From positions 124,001-188,000 of the forward strand of contig NZ_JANZXB010000010.1 of assembly GCF_025371035.1 (NCBI RefSeq): DNA of 64,000 nucleotides. The letters run 5' to 3'. Position 1 is the first letter of the stretch. Every line of letters starts with the position of its first letter. This stretch comes from Sphingomonas sp. LC-1 (GTDB taxonomy: Bacteria; Pseudomonadota; Alphaproteobacteria; Sphingomonadales; Sphingomonadaceae). The notes under the pieces are model-generated. The model did no database searches, was not told the origin of the DNA, and worked only from the letters and a program-made list of their open reading frames with translations. The translations under genes were made by a program, and so were the position numbers. This document shows, piece by piece, positions 42,878-52,223 of the stretch.

Positions 42878-45189
42878 TGGCAGATCCCGTTGCGACCACC
42901 GCCGCCCAGCCGATCGTGAAACCCTCGCTGCCGCATGACAGCGCGCTTCTGCACGTTACCGGCGCGGCACGCTATATCGACGACGAACCCGAGACCGCCG
43001 ACCTGCTTCACCTCGCCTTCGGTCAGGCGAGCGAGACCCATGCCGAAATCGTCGCCATCGACCTGTCGGCGGTGCGCGCCGCACCGGGGGTCGTGGCGGT
43101 GTTCACCGCCGCCGATATTCCGGGGCATAACGACGTCAGCCCGGTCGCGCATGACGACCGGCTGCTCGCCGATGGCGAGGTCCTGTATCGCGGTCAGCCG
43201 GTCTTCCTCGTCGCCGCGACCAGCCGGGACGCGGCGCGGCGGGCGGCGCGGCTGGGACGGATCGACTATGCCCCCCGCCCCGCGCTGCTGTCGATCACCG
43301 ACGCCCGCACCGCCGCCTCGCTGATCGAGCCGACCCAGCGCATGGCGCGCGGCGATGCCGCCGCCGCGCTCGACACCGCGCCGCATCGTCGGTCCGGCGG
43401 GTTTGCGATGGGCGGCCAGGATCATTTCTATCTGGAGGGGCAAGTCGCGCTCGCCCATCCCGGCGAGGATGGCCAGGTTCATATCGCCAGTTCCACCCAG
43501 CACCCCAGCGAGGTGCAGCATCTGGTCGCCGACCTGCTGGGCATCGCATCCGCCGATGTCACGGTCGAGGTCCGTCGCATGGGCGGCGCGTTCGGCGGCA
43601 AGGAGACGCAGGCCGCCCCCTTCGCCGCCGCCGCCGCTCTGGTCGCGGCCAAGACGGGCCGGCCCGCCAAGTTCCGCTGCGACCGCGACGACGACATGGT
43701 GCTGACCGGCAAGCGCCACGATTTCGAGGTCGCCTACGACGTCGGCTTCGACGACGAGGGTCGGATCGTCGGGCTCTCACTGAAGCTGGCGTCGCGGTGC
43801 GGGGCGACAGTCGACCTGTCGCCCGCCATCAACGACCGCGCGATGTTCCATGCGGACAATTGCTATTGGCTGCCGGCCGTCGAGATCGTCTCCGAACGGT
43901 TGAAGACCCACACCGTCTCCGCCACCGCCTTTCGCGGCTTTGGCGGGCCGCAGGGGATGCTGGCGATCGAGCGGGTGATCGACGTGGTCGCCGCCGCGCT
44001 CGGCCGCGACCCGCTCGATGTGCGCATCGCCAATCTCTACGGGCCGGGGCGCGACGTGACGCCCTATGGCATGACGATCGCCGACAATATCGCGCCCGCG
44101 CTGATCGCCCGATTGCGCAGCGACAGCGACTATAACGCCCGGCGCGCCGCCATCCGCGACTTCAACGCCCGCCACGCCGTGTTGAAAAAGGGCATTGCGC
44201 TGACCCCGGTGAAGTTCGGGATCAGCTTCACCACCACCCATCTCAACCAGGCGGGTGCGCTGGTAAACGTCTATGCCGATGGCAGTATCCAGGTGAACCA
44301 TGGCGGCACCGAGATGGGCCAGGGCCTCTATATCAAGGTCGCGCAGGTCGTGGCGGACGTCTTCGCCATACCGGTGACGCAGGTGCGCATCACCGCAACA
44401 CGCACCGACAAGGTGCCCAACACCTCCGCCACCGCTGCCTCCTCCGGCGCCGACCTGAACGGCATGGCGGCGTTCGAAGCGGCGCGCGCGATCCGCGAGC
44501 GGCTGGCGGGCGTGGCCGCGTCGATCGGCGGGTGCGCGGCGGATGCAGTGCGCTTCACGCCCGCCGGGGTCGTCGCGGGTGAGGAGACCATCCCCTTCGC
44601 CACCCTGTGCCGCAAGGCGCATCTGGCGCGCGTGTCGCTGTCCTCGACCGGCTTCTACGCGACGCCCGGCATCGCCTATGACCGCGCGGCGCATCGCGGC
44701 CGCCCCTTCTACTATTTCGCCTATGGCGCGGCGTGTGCCGAGGTGGTGATCGACACGTTGACCGGCGAACACCGCGTCCTCGCCGTCGACATCCTCCATG
44801 ACGTCGGCCGCTCGCTCAACCCAGGGATCGACCTGGGCCAGATCGAGGGCGGATTTTTGCAAGGCCAAGGCTGGCTGACCACCGAGGAACTGGTCTTCGC
44901 CGAGGATGGCCGACTGCTCACCCATTCGCCCGCCACCTACAAGATCCCGACTGCCGCCGATCGCCCGCCGCGCCTGTCGATCGCGCTGTGGGACGGCCAG
45001 AATGTCGAGCCGACCATCAACCGCTCGAAAGCGGTCGGCGAGCCGCCGTTCATGCTGGCCCAGTGCGTCCTGTCGGCGCTGGGCGAGGCGATCGCCGCCA
45101 CCCATGCCGAACGGCGCGCCTTCCCTCCGCTCGACGCCCCCGCCACGCCGGAGGCGATCCTGCGCGCGATCGCCGCGCATCGCGCATGA
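42877..45189 (+). CDS. xdhB: Xanthine dehydrogenase large subunit (molybdopterin)
   Basis: 770 residues of the molybdenum-hydroxylase large subunit. GGQDHFYLEGQVALA, RRMGGAFGGKETQ, TAFRGFGGPQGM (substrate Arg), GGTEMGQGLYIK and VGEPPFMLAQCV (active-site Glu region) are in the expected order. No signal peptide, so cytoplasmic, in contrast to aldehyde oxidases of the Tat-exported type. It overlaps xdhA by 1 bp and xdhC by 4 bp. Confidence 0.95.
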   Translation: MADPVATTAAQPIVKPSLPHDSALLHVTGAARYIDDEPETADLLHLAFGQASETHAEIVAIDLSAVRAAPGVVAVFTAADIPGHNDVSPVAHDDRLLADGEVLYRGQPVFLVAATSRDAARRAARLGRIDYAPRPALLSITDARTAASLIEPTQRMARGDAAAALDTAPHRRSGGFAMGGQDHFYLEGQVALAHPGEDGQVHIASSTQHPSEVQHLVADLLGIASADVTVEVRRMGGAFGGKETQAAPFAAAAALVAAKTGRPAKFRCDRDDDMVLTGKRHDFEVAYDVGFDDEGRIVGLSLKLASRCGATVDLSPAINDRAMFHADNCYWLPAVEIVSERLKTHTVSATAFRGFGGPQGMLAIERVIDVVAAALGRDPLDVRIANLYGPGRDVTPYGMTIADNIAPALIARLRSDSDYNARRAAIRDFNARHAVLKKGIALTPVKFGISFTTTHLNQAGALVNVYADGSIQVNHGGTEMGQGLYIKVAQVVADVFAIPVTQVRITATRTDKVPNTSATAASSGADLNGMAAFEAARAIRERLAGVAASIGGCAADAVRFTPAGVVAGEETIPFATLCRKAHLARVSLSSTGFYATPGIAYDRAAHRGRPFYYFAYGAACAEVVIDTLTGEHRVLAVDILHDVGRSLNPGIDLGQIEGGFLQGQGWLTTEELVFAEDGRLLTHSPATYKIPTAADRPPRLSIALWDGQNVEPTINRSKAVGEPPFMLAQCVLSALGEAIAATHAERRAFPPLDAPATPEAILRAIAAHRA

Positions 45190-46139
45190 ATAGTGTATGG
45201 ATGGAGCGGTTGCGCGCCTTCGGGCCCGAAGAGCCGGTCGCATTGATCACGGTCCTCGCCACCGAAGGATCGGCTCCGCGTGGGCCAGGCACGCGGATGG
45301 TGGTCGCCGAAGACGCATGCTTCGACACGATCGGCGGCGGTGCCCTGGAACATCGGGCAATCGAACAGGCGCGTGCGATCCTGGCCCATCCGCCCGGCAC
45401 CTGGCGGATCCAGGATTACCCGCTCGGGCCGCTGCTCGGCCAATGCTGCGGCGGCCGGGTACGCCTGCTGATCGAGCGGATCGATCCCACCGCGCTTGGC
45501 TGGATCGGCTCGGCGACGACCGGCGCGACGCTGACCACCACGCTTCATCCGACTGGCATCGTGCGCGAATGGTCGCAGGAGGCGAAGGTCGTCCCGCTAT
45601 CGGCGCGCGGCGAACGTCCCGGCATGGGCGCGCAATGGGCCGAACGGCTCGGCCAATGGCAACGACCGGTCTATTTGTTCGGTGCCGGCCATGTCGGGCA
45701 GGCGATCGCCCGCCGGACCACTGGGCTGCCGCTGCGGCTCGCATGGTTCGACAGCCGCCCGGTGATGGCCGACGTCGAAGGGGTGACGATCGTCGATGAC
45801 GATCGCCTGCCCGCCTGTCTTGCCGATGCGCCAGCCGACGCCGCGATCCTGATCCTGACGCATGACCATGGTCTCGACTATCGGCTTACCCAGGCGGCGC
45901 TGACTCGATCGCCGCTCGCCTTTGTCGGGCTGATCGGCTCGGCAACGAAACGCGCCCGCTTCCTCGCCCGCCTGACGCGCGACGGCGTACCGAGCGAGGC
46001 GCGCGCGCGGCTCACCTGCCCCATCGGGTTGGCGACGATCCCCGGCAAGGAACCGGAGGTAATCGCGCTGTCGGTCCTCGCCCAGCTTCTTGCGCTCGGC
46101 AACGACGCCGACGCCCCTGCCAAGATAGAATGTCCATGA
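45186..46139 (+). CDS. xdhC: Xanthine dehydrogenase accessory protein XdhC
   Basis: 317 residues, start at MNSVWMERLRAFGPEEPVALI overlapping xdhB by 4 bp. The N-terminal XdhC/CoxI domain contains TEGSAPRGPGTRMVV, TIGGGALEH and GQCCGGRV; the C-terminal Rossmann domain has VYLFGAGHVGQAIA and FVGLIGSATKRARFLARL. XdhC binds molybdenum cofactor, helps its sulfuration and inserts it into XdhB. It is expressed together with its target subunits. Confidence 0.95.
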   Translation: MNSVWMERLRAFGPEEPVALITVLATEGSAPRGPGTRMVVAEDACFDTIGGGALEHRAIEQARAILAHPPGTWRIQDYPLGPLLGQCCGGRVRLLIERIDPTALGWIGSATTGATLTTTLHPTGIVREWSQEAKVVPLSARGERPGMGAQWAERLGQWQRPVYLFGAGHVGQAIARRTTGLPLRLAWFDSRPVMADVEGVTIVDDDRLPACLADAPADAAILILTHDHGLDYRLTQAALTRSPLAFVGLIGSATKRARFLARLTRDGVPSEARARLTCPIGLATIPGKEPEVIALSVLAQLLALGNDADAPAKIECP

Positions 46140-47425
46140 CCCTACGACTCTTTCGCGCCGAACTCCTTTCGGTGTCCTCCGACCCTCGCGACGATCCCGG
46201 CGCGATCCGGCATGAACCCGACGGGCTGCTCGCGGTCGAGGATGGCATAATCGTCGCACGGGGCGATCATGCGGAGCTCGCTCCGCGCTTTCCCAGTCTG
46301 CCTATCGAACAGCTCCCCGGCCTCGTCGTCCCCGGCTTCGTCGATGCGCACGTCCATTATCCGCAGATGGACCGCATCGCCTCGCATGGCGAACAGCTGC
46401 TCGACTGGCTCGAACGCCATATCTTCCCGGCCGAGAAAGCCTTTGCCGATCCGGCCCATGCCGGCGCCGTCGCCGATGCCTTCCTGACCGAGCTGCTCCG
46501 CCACGGCACGACCAGCGCCCTGGTCTTTCCTACCGTCCACCCCGGATCGGTCGACGCGCTGTTCCACGCGGCGCTCGACCGGCGGATGCGGATCCTGTCG
46601 GGCAAGGTGCTGATGGACCTCGGTCCCGAAGGCCTCCGCGACACGCCCGAGAGCGCCCGCGCGGACAGCGAGATGCTGATCCGCCGATGGCGCGGGCGCG
46701 GACGGCTGGGCTATGCGGTGACGCCGCGTTTCGCGCTGACCTCGTCCGACGAACAGCTCGTGCAGGCCGCAGCCTTGCTCGAGGCGAACCCCGATGTGCT
46801 GCTGCACACCCATCTGGCCGAGAACCGCCACGAATGCGCCGCCGTCGCCGAGCGTTTCCCGCACGCGCACGACTATCTCGACGTCTATGATCGGTTCGGG
46901 CTGGTCGGTCCGCGATCGGTGTTCGCGCATGGCATCCATCTGTCCGATCGAAGCTGCGCGCGGCTCGCGGAAGCCGGAGCGGGGATCGCGGTCTGCCCGA
47001 CCTCCAATCTCTTCCTGGGGTCGGGCTTCTTCGATTTCGGGCAGGCCGATGCCCACAAGCTGCGGCTGGGTCTGGGCAGCGACATCGGCGCGGGCACATC
47101 CTTCTCGATGCTGCACACCGCCGGGGTCGCCTATCAGGCGGCGCTCGCGCGGGAGTTGCAGCTCGATCCGTTCCGCGCGCTCTATCTCGCGACGGCGGGC
47201 AGCGCGGCGCTGCTCAATATCGGCGACCGGGTCGGTGCGCTGCTGCCCGGACAGGAAGCCGATTTCGTCCTGCTCGACGAAGCGGCGACGCCGCTGCTGG
47301 CGAGGCGGACCGCCGGGGCGGATCTGGCGGCGCGGCTGTTCGCGATGCAGGTGCTGGGCGACGACCGCACCGTGCGGCGGACTTATGTGATGGGCGAATG
47401 CGCCTGGGATCGGGGGGAAGGTTGA
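46130..47425 (+). CDS. guaD: Guanine deaminase
   Basis: 431-residue amidohydrolase. Metal and catalytic motifs are in order: VDAHVHYPQMD, LHTHLAENRHE, FAHGIHLSD and LGSDIGAGTSFSML; CPTSNLFLGSGFFD is a guanine-deaminase signature. It converts guanine to xanthine, the direct substrate of the xdh products encoded just upstream. The start is ATG 46130 or ATG 46136; the latter forms an ATGA overlap with xdhC. Confidence 0.94.
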   Translation: MSMTLRLFRAELLSVSSDPRDDPGAIRHEPDGLLAVEDGIIVARGDHAELAPRFPSLPIEQLPGLVVPGFVDAHVHYPQMDRIASHGEQLLDWLERHIFPAEKAFADPAHAGAVADAFLTELLRHGTTSALVFPTVHPGSVDALFHAALDRRMRILSGKVLMDLGPEGLRDTPESARADSEMLIRRWRGRGRLGYAVTPRFALTSSDEQLVQAAALLEANPDVLLHTHLAENRHECAAVAERFPHAHDYLDVYDRFGLVGPRSVFAHGIHLSDRSCARLAEAGAGIAVCPTSNLFLGSGFFDFGQADAHKLRLGLGSDIGAGTSFSMLHTAGVAYQAALARELQLDPFRALYLATAGSAALLNIGDRVGALLPGQEADFVLLDEAATPLLARRTAGADLAARLFAMQVLGDDRTVRRTYVMGECAWDRGEG

Positions 47426-48522
47426 TGCGGACTTTGTTATGGGGCCTGATCGCCCTGCTGGTGGCGGCGATGCCCGCGCAGGCGCAGGATAGGCGCCGGC
47501 TGGTCGTCATCGACGACGAGGGCTTCGGGCTCAGCCATGCGATGCTGCTCGACGCTCCCGATGTCGAGGTGCTCGGCATCACCACGGTGACCGGCAATGT
47601 CTGGGTCAACCGGGCCACCGCCATGGCGCTCAAGGGCGTCGAGCGGATGGGCCGGACCGTACCCGTCGTCCAGGGCGCGACCTATCCGCTGGTCAATTCG
47701 GAAGTGCTGACCGAACGCTGGGAAGCCCTGTACGGCAAGCTGATCTGGAAGGGCGCGTGGATGCGGCAATGGGTCGAACCGACCCAGCAGAGCACCCCGC
47801 CCTATCATCGCGCGGACGATCCCGTCGATTTGCCAGGCGGCAATCCCACTACCCGCCCGTCGCCCGAAATCGCCGCCAATTTCCTGCTGCGAATGGTACA
47901 CGAACATCCGGGCCAAGTGACGATCATCGCCATGGGGCCGCTGACCAACCTCGCGCTGGCGCAGCGGCTCGATCCCGCTTTCGCCGGCCTCGCCAAGGAA
48001 CTGGTCTATATGGGCGGCAGCCTCAATCCCCGGCAGATGCGGGATGGCGTGTCGGCCGCGCAGTTCGCTCGCGAGTTCGTCCACTCCCCCCGCCGCGAGT
48101 TCAATGCGCGGTTCGATCCCGAGGCGGCGAGCATCGTGTCCCGCAGCCCGTGGCGGCGCATCACGGTCATCCCGGCCGATCCCTCGACCTCGACCGAATT
48201 GACGCCCGCACTGATCGCGCGGCTGCGGGCGGTGTCGCCCCCCGCCGTTGCCGCATGGATCGGCTCGCTGGAACCCGGCTTTCCGATGTGGGACGAGATC
48301 GCCGCGGGGGTGTGGCTCGATCCGACGATCGTCACCGAGCGCGTTACCGCCTTTGTCGATTACGACACGCAGTTCGGACCCAATTATGGCGACATGCTGT
48401 CGTGGAGCCCGGGCTATCAGCCGGGGATCGGCGAACAGAGCGCAGAGGTGATCCGCACGATCGACCCCACGAAACTGGAGGCGCTGATGCTGCGCCTGCT
48501 GGCCCGCCCCGCCCGGCGCTAG
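47425..48522 (+). CDS. Exported nucleoside hydrolase-like protein with altered N-terminal motif
   Basis: 365 residues with a signal peptide (ends near AQAQD). The nucleoside-hydrolase fold is recognisable: GITTVTGNVW, IIAMGPLTNLALA, LVYMGGSL and REFNARFDPEAASIV. The family normally starts with a DxDPGxDD calcium-binding motif; here the aligned stretch is VVIDDEGFGLSHAMLL, which lacks the two adjacent aspartates. It may still bind calcium with a different set, or act on another N-glycoside. Context (guanine deaminase upstream with a 1-bp overlap) favours release of purine bases from nucleosides in the periplasm. Its stop overlaps the convergent LysR gene by 4 bp. Confidence 0.8.
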   Translation: MRTLLWGLIALLVAAMPAQAQDRRRLVVIDDEGFGLSHAMLLDAPDVEVLGITTVTGNVWVNRATAMALKGVERMGRTVPVVQGATYPLVNSEVLTERWEALYGKLIWKGAWMRQWVEPTQQSTPPYHRADDPVDLPGGNPTTRPSPEIAANFLLRMVHEHPGQVTIIAMGPLTNLALAQRLDPAFAGLAKELVYMGGSLNPRQMRDGVSAAQFAREFVHSPRREFNARFDPEAASIVSRSPWRRITVIPADPSTSTELTPALIARLRAVSPPAVAAWIGSLEPGFPMWDEIAAGVWLDPTIVTERVTAFVDYDTQFGPNYGDMLSWSPGYQPGIGEQSAEVIRTIDPTKLEALMLRLLARPARR

Positions 48523-49439
48523 GCCCGGGGCGGGATATAGGCGAACTGGGTAAAGCCCGCTTCGATTTCGCGCATCACCATGGCCGCGGCATAGGAGGGC
48601 GTGCGGGCGGTCGCGGTACACAAGGCCAGCGTCATCGGGCGCAGCACCTTGTCGGAGATGCGGGTGAAGGCGAGCGTGCCGGCGCGAACCTCGGTCGCCA
48701 CGTCGAGCGACGTCAAAATGCCGACACTGTCCCCCTCCTGAATCAGCGAGGCGATCATCTGGATATTATCCGACGTCACGCGCCGGTTGAGCGTGACGCC
48801 CGAGGTCGCCTCCAGCACCGAGACCTGCTGGTGCACCGCCAGCGGCGCGGCCGGCAGGATGACCGACTCCCCGTCGCAATCGGAGAAGCGAATATCCGGC
48901 CTGCCCGCCAGCCGATGATCGGGTGGCGAAACGATGCCCAGCACCACGTCGACAAAGGCCCGGACCGTCAGATCCTGATAGGATTGCGGTTCGAACAGGA
49001 TGCCGAAATCGACGTCGTTGGCGGCGATCGCCCGCCGGACCTGCTCGTTGCCCAGCACGTGCACGCCGATGGTGATGCCGGGATGGCTTTGCTGGATCGC
49101 ATGGATCGCCGCGGGCATATAGCCCTTGGCGAGCGCGTCGATCACCGCGATGTCGACATGGCCGCGTTTCAGCCCGCGCAGATCCTCGATCTGGGACAGG
49201 GTGTCGCCAAGCTGCTTCTGCCAGCGTCCGCCCGCCGCCATCATCACTTCGCCCGCCGCCGTCAGGCGGAGCCCGGTCGGAAGCCGCTCGAAGAGCTGGA
49301 CGCCCAGCCGCGCCTCGGCATTCAGGATCTGCCGGTCGATCGCCGATGCCGACACCGCCAGTTCATCGGCGGCCCGCCGGATCGACCCGAGCCGCCCTAC
49401 CGCCATGAAATATCGAATGAAGCGCGAGAGAGCAGGCAT
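48519..49439 (-). CDS. LysR-family regulator, probable controller of purine uptake and catabolism
   Basis: 306 residues with an N-terminal winged HTH (GSIRRAADELAVSASAIDRQILNAEARLGVQLFER) and an effector domain containing GHVDIAVIDALAKGYMPAAI. It lies between the xdh operon and the divergent TBDR/NUP operon. No good ribosome site precedes ATG 49439 (GCAAAAATTAGAAC), so the mRNA may be leaderless or weakly translated. A copy of the shared two-block element starts 8 bp upstream of the start codon, which fits autoregulation. Effector ligand is unknown; a purine or urate is plausible. Confidence 0.9.
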   Translation of the reverse strand: MPALSRFIRYFMAVGRLGSIRRAADELAVSASAIDRQILNAEARLGVQLFERLPTGLRLTAAGEVMMAAGGRWQKQLGDTLSQIEDLRGLKRGHVDIAVIDALAKGYMPAAIHAIQQSHPGITIGVHVLGNEQVRRAIAANDVDFGILFEPQSYQDLTVRAFVDVVLGIVSPPDHRLAGRPDIRFSDCDGESVILPAAPLAVHQQVSVLEATSGVTLNRRVTSDNIQMIASLIQEGDSVGILTSLDVATEVRAGTLAFTRISDKVLRPMTLALCTATARTPSYAAAMVMREIEAGFTQFAYIPPRA

Positions 49440-49446
49440 GTTCTAA

Positions 49447-49484
49447 TTTTTGCAACGGATCGTCGTCATCATTGCGTTTGAATG
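49447..49484 (+). promoter_or_regulatory. Shared purine-regulon element, copy B (LysR / TBDR-NUP divergent promoter)
   Basis: TTTTTGCAACG (49447-49457), a 13-bp spacer, then ATTGCGTTTGAATG (49471-49484), followed directly by CAACGATCG. It lies between the LysR start and the divergent receptor gene. With copy C it matches at 33 of 42 aligned positions by hand count. Confidence 0.65.
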
Positions 49485-49670
49485 CAACGATCGGGCTCCG
49501 TACGTCAATCGCCAAGCCGGAATTGTAACGTGGCTACCAGCGATAGCCGCGCAGAACGGCCTGCGTGACGGCGGCGGGCATGCACCGACGCGGTCACGGG
49601 GGAGAGGTCGGGGATCAAGGCGGCGGACCGGTCCGGGGGAACGGATCGGGCGCCGCACGGGGGGCTGACA

Positions 49671-52169
49671 ATGATGACGCATACTTGCTCGCGATCGACC
49701 ATTTCGCACAAGCCGAAGCCGGTGCGCCGCACTGGCCTCGCAATTCTCATTTCACTGCTTAGCGGGACGGCGATGACCACGCCCGCGCTTGCGCAGCAGG
49801 CCGGGGCGGCGGCACCTGTCGCCGCCAATCAGGCTCCGGCGCAGGACGGCGCGGAGATCGTGGTCACCGGCTCTCTTGACGCGCTACCGGTCAAGGACGT
49901 CGGCTCCGTCTTCGGGTTCGACAAGACCTTGGTCGAAACCCCGCGTTCCGCCTCGACGATCAGCGACGAGCAGATCGAGCGCTTCGGTATCACCGACATC
50001 TACGATCTGGTTGCCCAGTCGCCCGGCACCTTCACCAACTCCTTCTTCGGCGTCGGCGGCGCACTCGACATTCGCGGTACGCCGGGCGAGACCTATTTTC
50101 GCGGCGTCCGTCGGCTCGACAATGCGGGCAATTATCCGACGCCCATCGCCGCGGCCGATCGCATCGACATCGTCCGCGGCCCAGCCTCACCCATCTATGG
50201 CCCGTCCAAGACCGGCGGCTATCTGAACTTCGTTCCCAAATCGGCGCGGGTCGCGGGCGGCGCGCTGCTGAGCCGTCCGACCGGCGAGGTGAGCTATACC
50301 GGGGGCAGTTGGGACCGCAACAACCTGCGCGCCGAAGTGCGCGGGCCGCTGCACCTGCCGGGCGCCGATCTCGGCTACAGCCTTTATGCCGAAATCGAGG
50401 ATTCGGGCAGCTATTACCGCAACATGTCGACGAAGCAGACGATCCTGCAAGGCGCGTTCGACCACCAGCTGACCGACCGCATCCGCATCGAATTCGGCGG
50501 CCAGTACCAGAATTTCAAAGGCCAGCAGAATGGTGGCTGGAACCGCCTGACGCAGAAGCTGGTCGATAACGGCACCTACATCACCGGCACCGCCAAGCCG
50601 CTCGACACCAATGGCGATGGCCAGATCTCGCAGGGCGAGGTCAACGCATCGATCCCCGGCGGCCTTTCGATCTTCGGCAATTTCACCTGCCCCAACAGCA
50701 CGGCCAGCCCGTTCGCGAGCGGTTTCACCGACGCCTGCTTCACCCAGACCTATCCGCAGCTCAATCTCGTCAACACCGGCACCACCACGCTCAGCCGCCG
50801 CAACGTGCTGACCGGCGTCAACGACAAGCTGCACAACAAACAGACGACGCTCTATTACGACATCACCTTCGATGGACCCAGCGATCTGACCGTCAAGAAC
50901 CAATTGTTCTTCGATCATACGCAGAACATCAACAACAATGATTACGGATTCTCGCAGCGCGTCAAATCCTATGTGATCGAGGACAAGATCGTCGTCGCCA
51001 AGGCAATCGAAACGAGCATCGGCAAATTTTCGGGACAGCTCTCGCCGTCGCTCCGCTACGTCAATTTCGACTATGGCGATGATTTCGACTATGAATATTT
51101 CCACCGTGTCGACCTGACCCAAGGCTATACCCCCGCGTCGAACCGGCTGCTCGCGACCGAGTGCAATTGCGGTTACACCGATCGCGTCTTCGGCCACACC
51201 ACGGACTATGGCATTGCGGCGCTGGTCGATCTCGACTTCAGCTTCGGGCTCGATCTGTTGCTGGGCGGCCGCTATGACAAGGTCGATGCATCGTCGCGCT
51301 ATGATGCGAGTGTGATGGACCGGGTGCCGACCCGGAGTGCTGCAAAGGGCAGCGACGATGGCTGGTCGTGGACCGCCAGCGCGTCGTACAAGCTGCCCTT
51401 CGGCCTCATCCCCTATGCCACCGCGTCGCAGCAATCGACGATCGTCGTCGGCCAGGGCGCCGAGGTCCTGCCCGAAGCGGTGGCGTCCGGCTTCATGTCG
51501 ACCTCCCGCCTGTATGAGGGCGGCGTCAAGGGAAGCTGGCTGAACGAGAAGCTCTATGCCGCGCTTTCGGTATACAAGCAGAATCGCACCGACTTCAACA
51601 TCCAGTCGATCACCGTCAACCAGGCGGTCGAGACAAAGGGGGTGGAGGCCGAAGTCCGCTGGGCGGTCGACCGTCATCTGCTCGTGACCGGTGCCTATAC
51701 CCATACGGAAGTCGTCAACCTGACCGGCCTGCAAGCCGGCTCGCTGTTCAGCTTCTTCGGCATCGAGGATCTGGTCAACGTCTCCAACCCGACGCTGTAT
51801 CTGGGCGGGCAGCCGATCGGCCTGGTGCCGATCAACAACCGCGACCAGGCCCGCCGCGCAGGCATCCCCGCCAATCTCTATTCCGCCACCGCCACCTATG
51901 GCTTCGACAACGGCCTGTCGGTCAGCGGCAGCGTGGTGAAGGTGGACTCGGTCTTTTCGGGCCAGTCGCAGGCGGTGCGGCTGCCCGGCTATACGCTGGT
52001 CGATCTGTCGAGTTCGTATCAGACCGGCCCGTGGCTGTTCCGCGTGGTCGTCAAGAACGCGACCAACGCGCGCTACTTCCGCGCGAACTTCACGGAATTG
52101 TTCGGCAGCACCATCGTCCTCCCCGAACGCCCGCGCAGCTTCCTCGCCTCTGCCGTCTACAAATTCTAA
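49671..52169 (+). CDS. TonB-dependent receptor of the TBDR-NUP-deaminase operon
   Basis: 832 residues; ATG 49671 follows a run of six G (GGGGGG). A long N-terminal signal region ends near ALAQQ. The plug contains EIVVTGSLDALPVKDVGSVFG and RIDIVRGPASPIYGPSKTGGYLNF, resembling FecA/FhuE-like siderophore-type receptors rather than the other receptors in this window; the barrel ends in FLASAVYKF. The downstream partners act on purine nucleosides and oxidised guanine, so a purine or nucleoside is the probable cargo. Confidence 0.9.
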   Translation: MMTHTCSRSTISHKPKPVRRTGLAILISLLSGTAMTTPALAQQAGAAAPVAANQAPAQDGAEIVVTGSLDALPVKDVGSVFGFDKTLVETPRSASTISDEQIERFGITDIYDLVAQSPGTFTNSFFGVGGALDIRGTPGETYFRGVRRLDNAGNYPTPIAAADRIDIVRGPASPIYGPSKTGGYLNFVPKSARVAGGALLSRPTGEVSYTGGSWDRNNLRAEVRGPLHLPGADLGYSLYAEIEDSGSYYRNMSTKQTILQGAFDHQLTDRIRIEFGGQYQNFKGQQNGGWNRLTQKLVDNGTYITGTAKPLDTNGDGQISQGEVNASIPGGLSIFGNFTCPNSTASPFASGFTDACFTQTYPQLNLVNTGTTTLSRRNVLTGVNDKLHNKQTTLYYDITFDGPSDLTVKNQLFFDHTQNINNNDYGFSQRVKSYVIEDKIVVAKAIETSIGKFSGQLSPSLRYVNFDYGDDFDYEYFHRVDLTQGYTPASNRLLATECNCGYTDRVFGHTTDYGIAALVDLDFSFGLDLLLGGRYDKVDASSRYDASVMDRVPTRSAAKGSDDGWSWTASASYKLPFGLIPYATASQQSTIVVGQGAEVLPEAVASGFMSTSRLYEGGVKGSWLNEKLYAALSVYKQNRTDFNIQSITVNQAVETKGVEAEVRWAVDRHLLVTGAYTHTEVVNLTGLQAGSLFSFFGIEDLVNVSNPTLYLGGQPIGLVPINNRDQARRAGIPANLYSATATYGFDNGLSVSGSVVKVDSVFSGQSQAVRLPGYTLVDLSSSYQTGPWLFRVVVKNATNARYFRANFTELFGSTIVLPERPRSFLASAVYKF

Positions 52170-52175
52170 TGGTTT

Positions 52176-52207
52176 GGGCGGGGGAGCGGACGGCCGCCTC
52201 CCCGCCC
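52176..52207 (+). repeat. Intercistronic GC-rich hairpin between TBDR and NUP
   Basis: GGGCGGGGGAG (52176-52186) pairs with CTCCCCGCCC (52198-52207) with one bulged G. No T tract follows, so it is more likely an mRNA-stability or partial-termination element that adjusts receptor versus enzyme levels. Confidence 0.5.
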
Positions 52208-52223
52208 GGCCGGAGTATCGATC

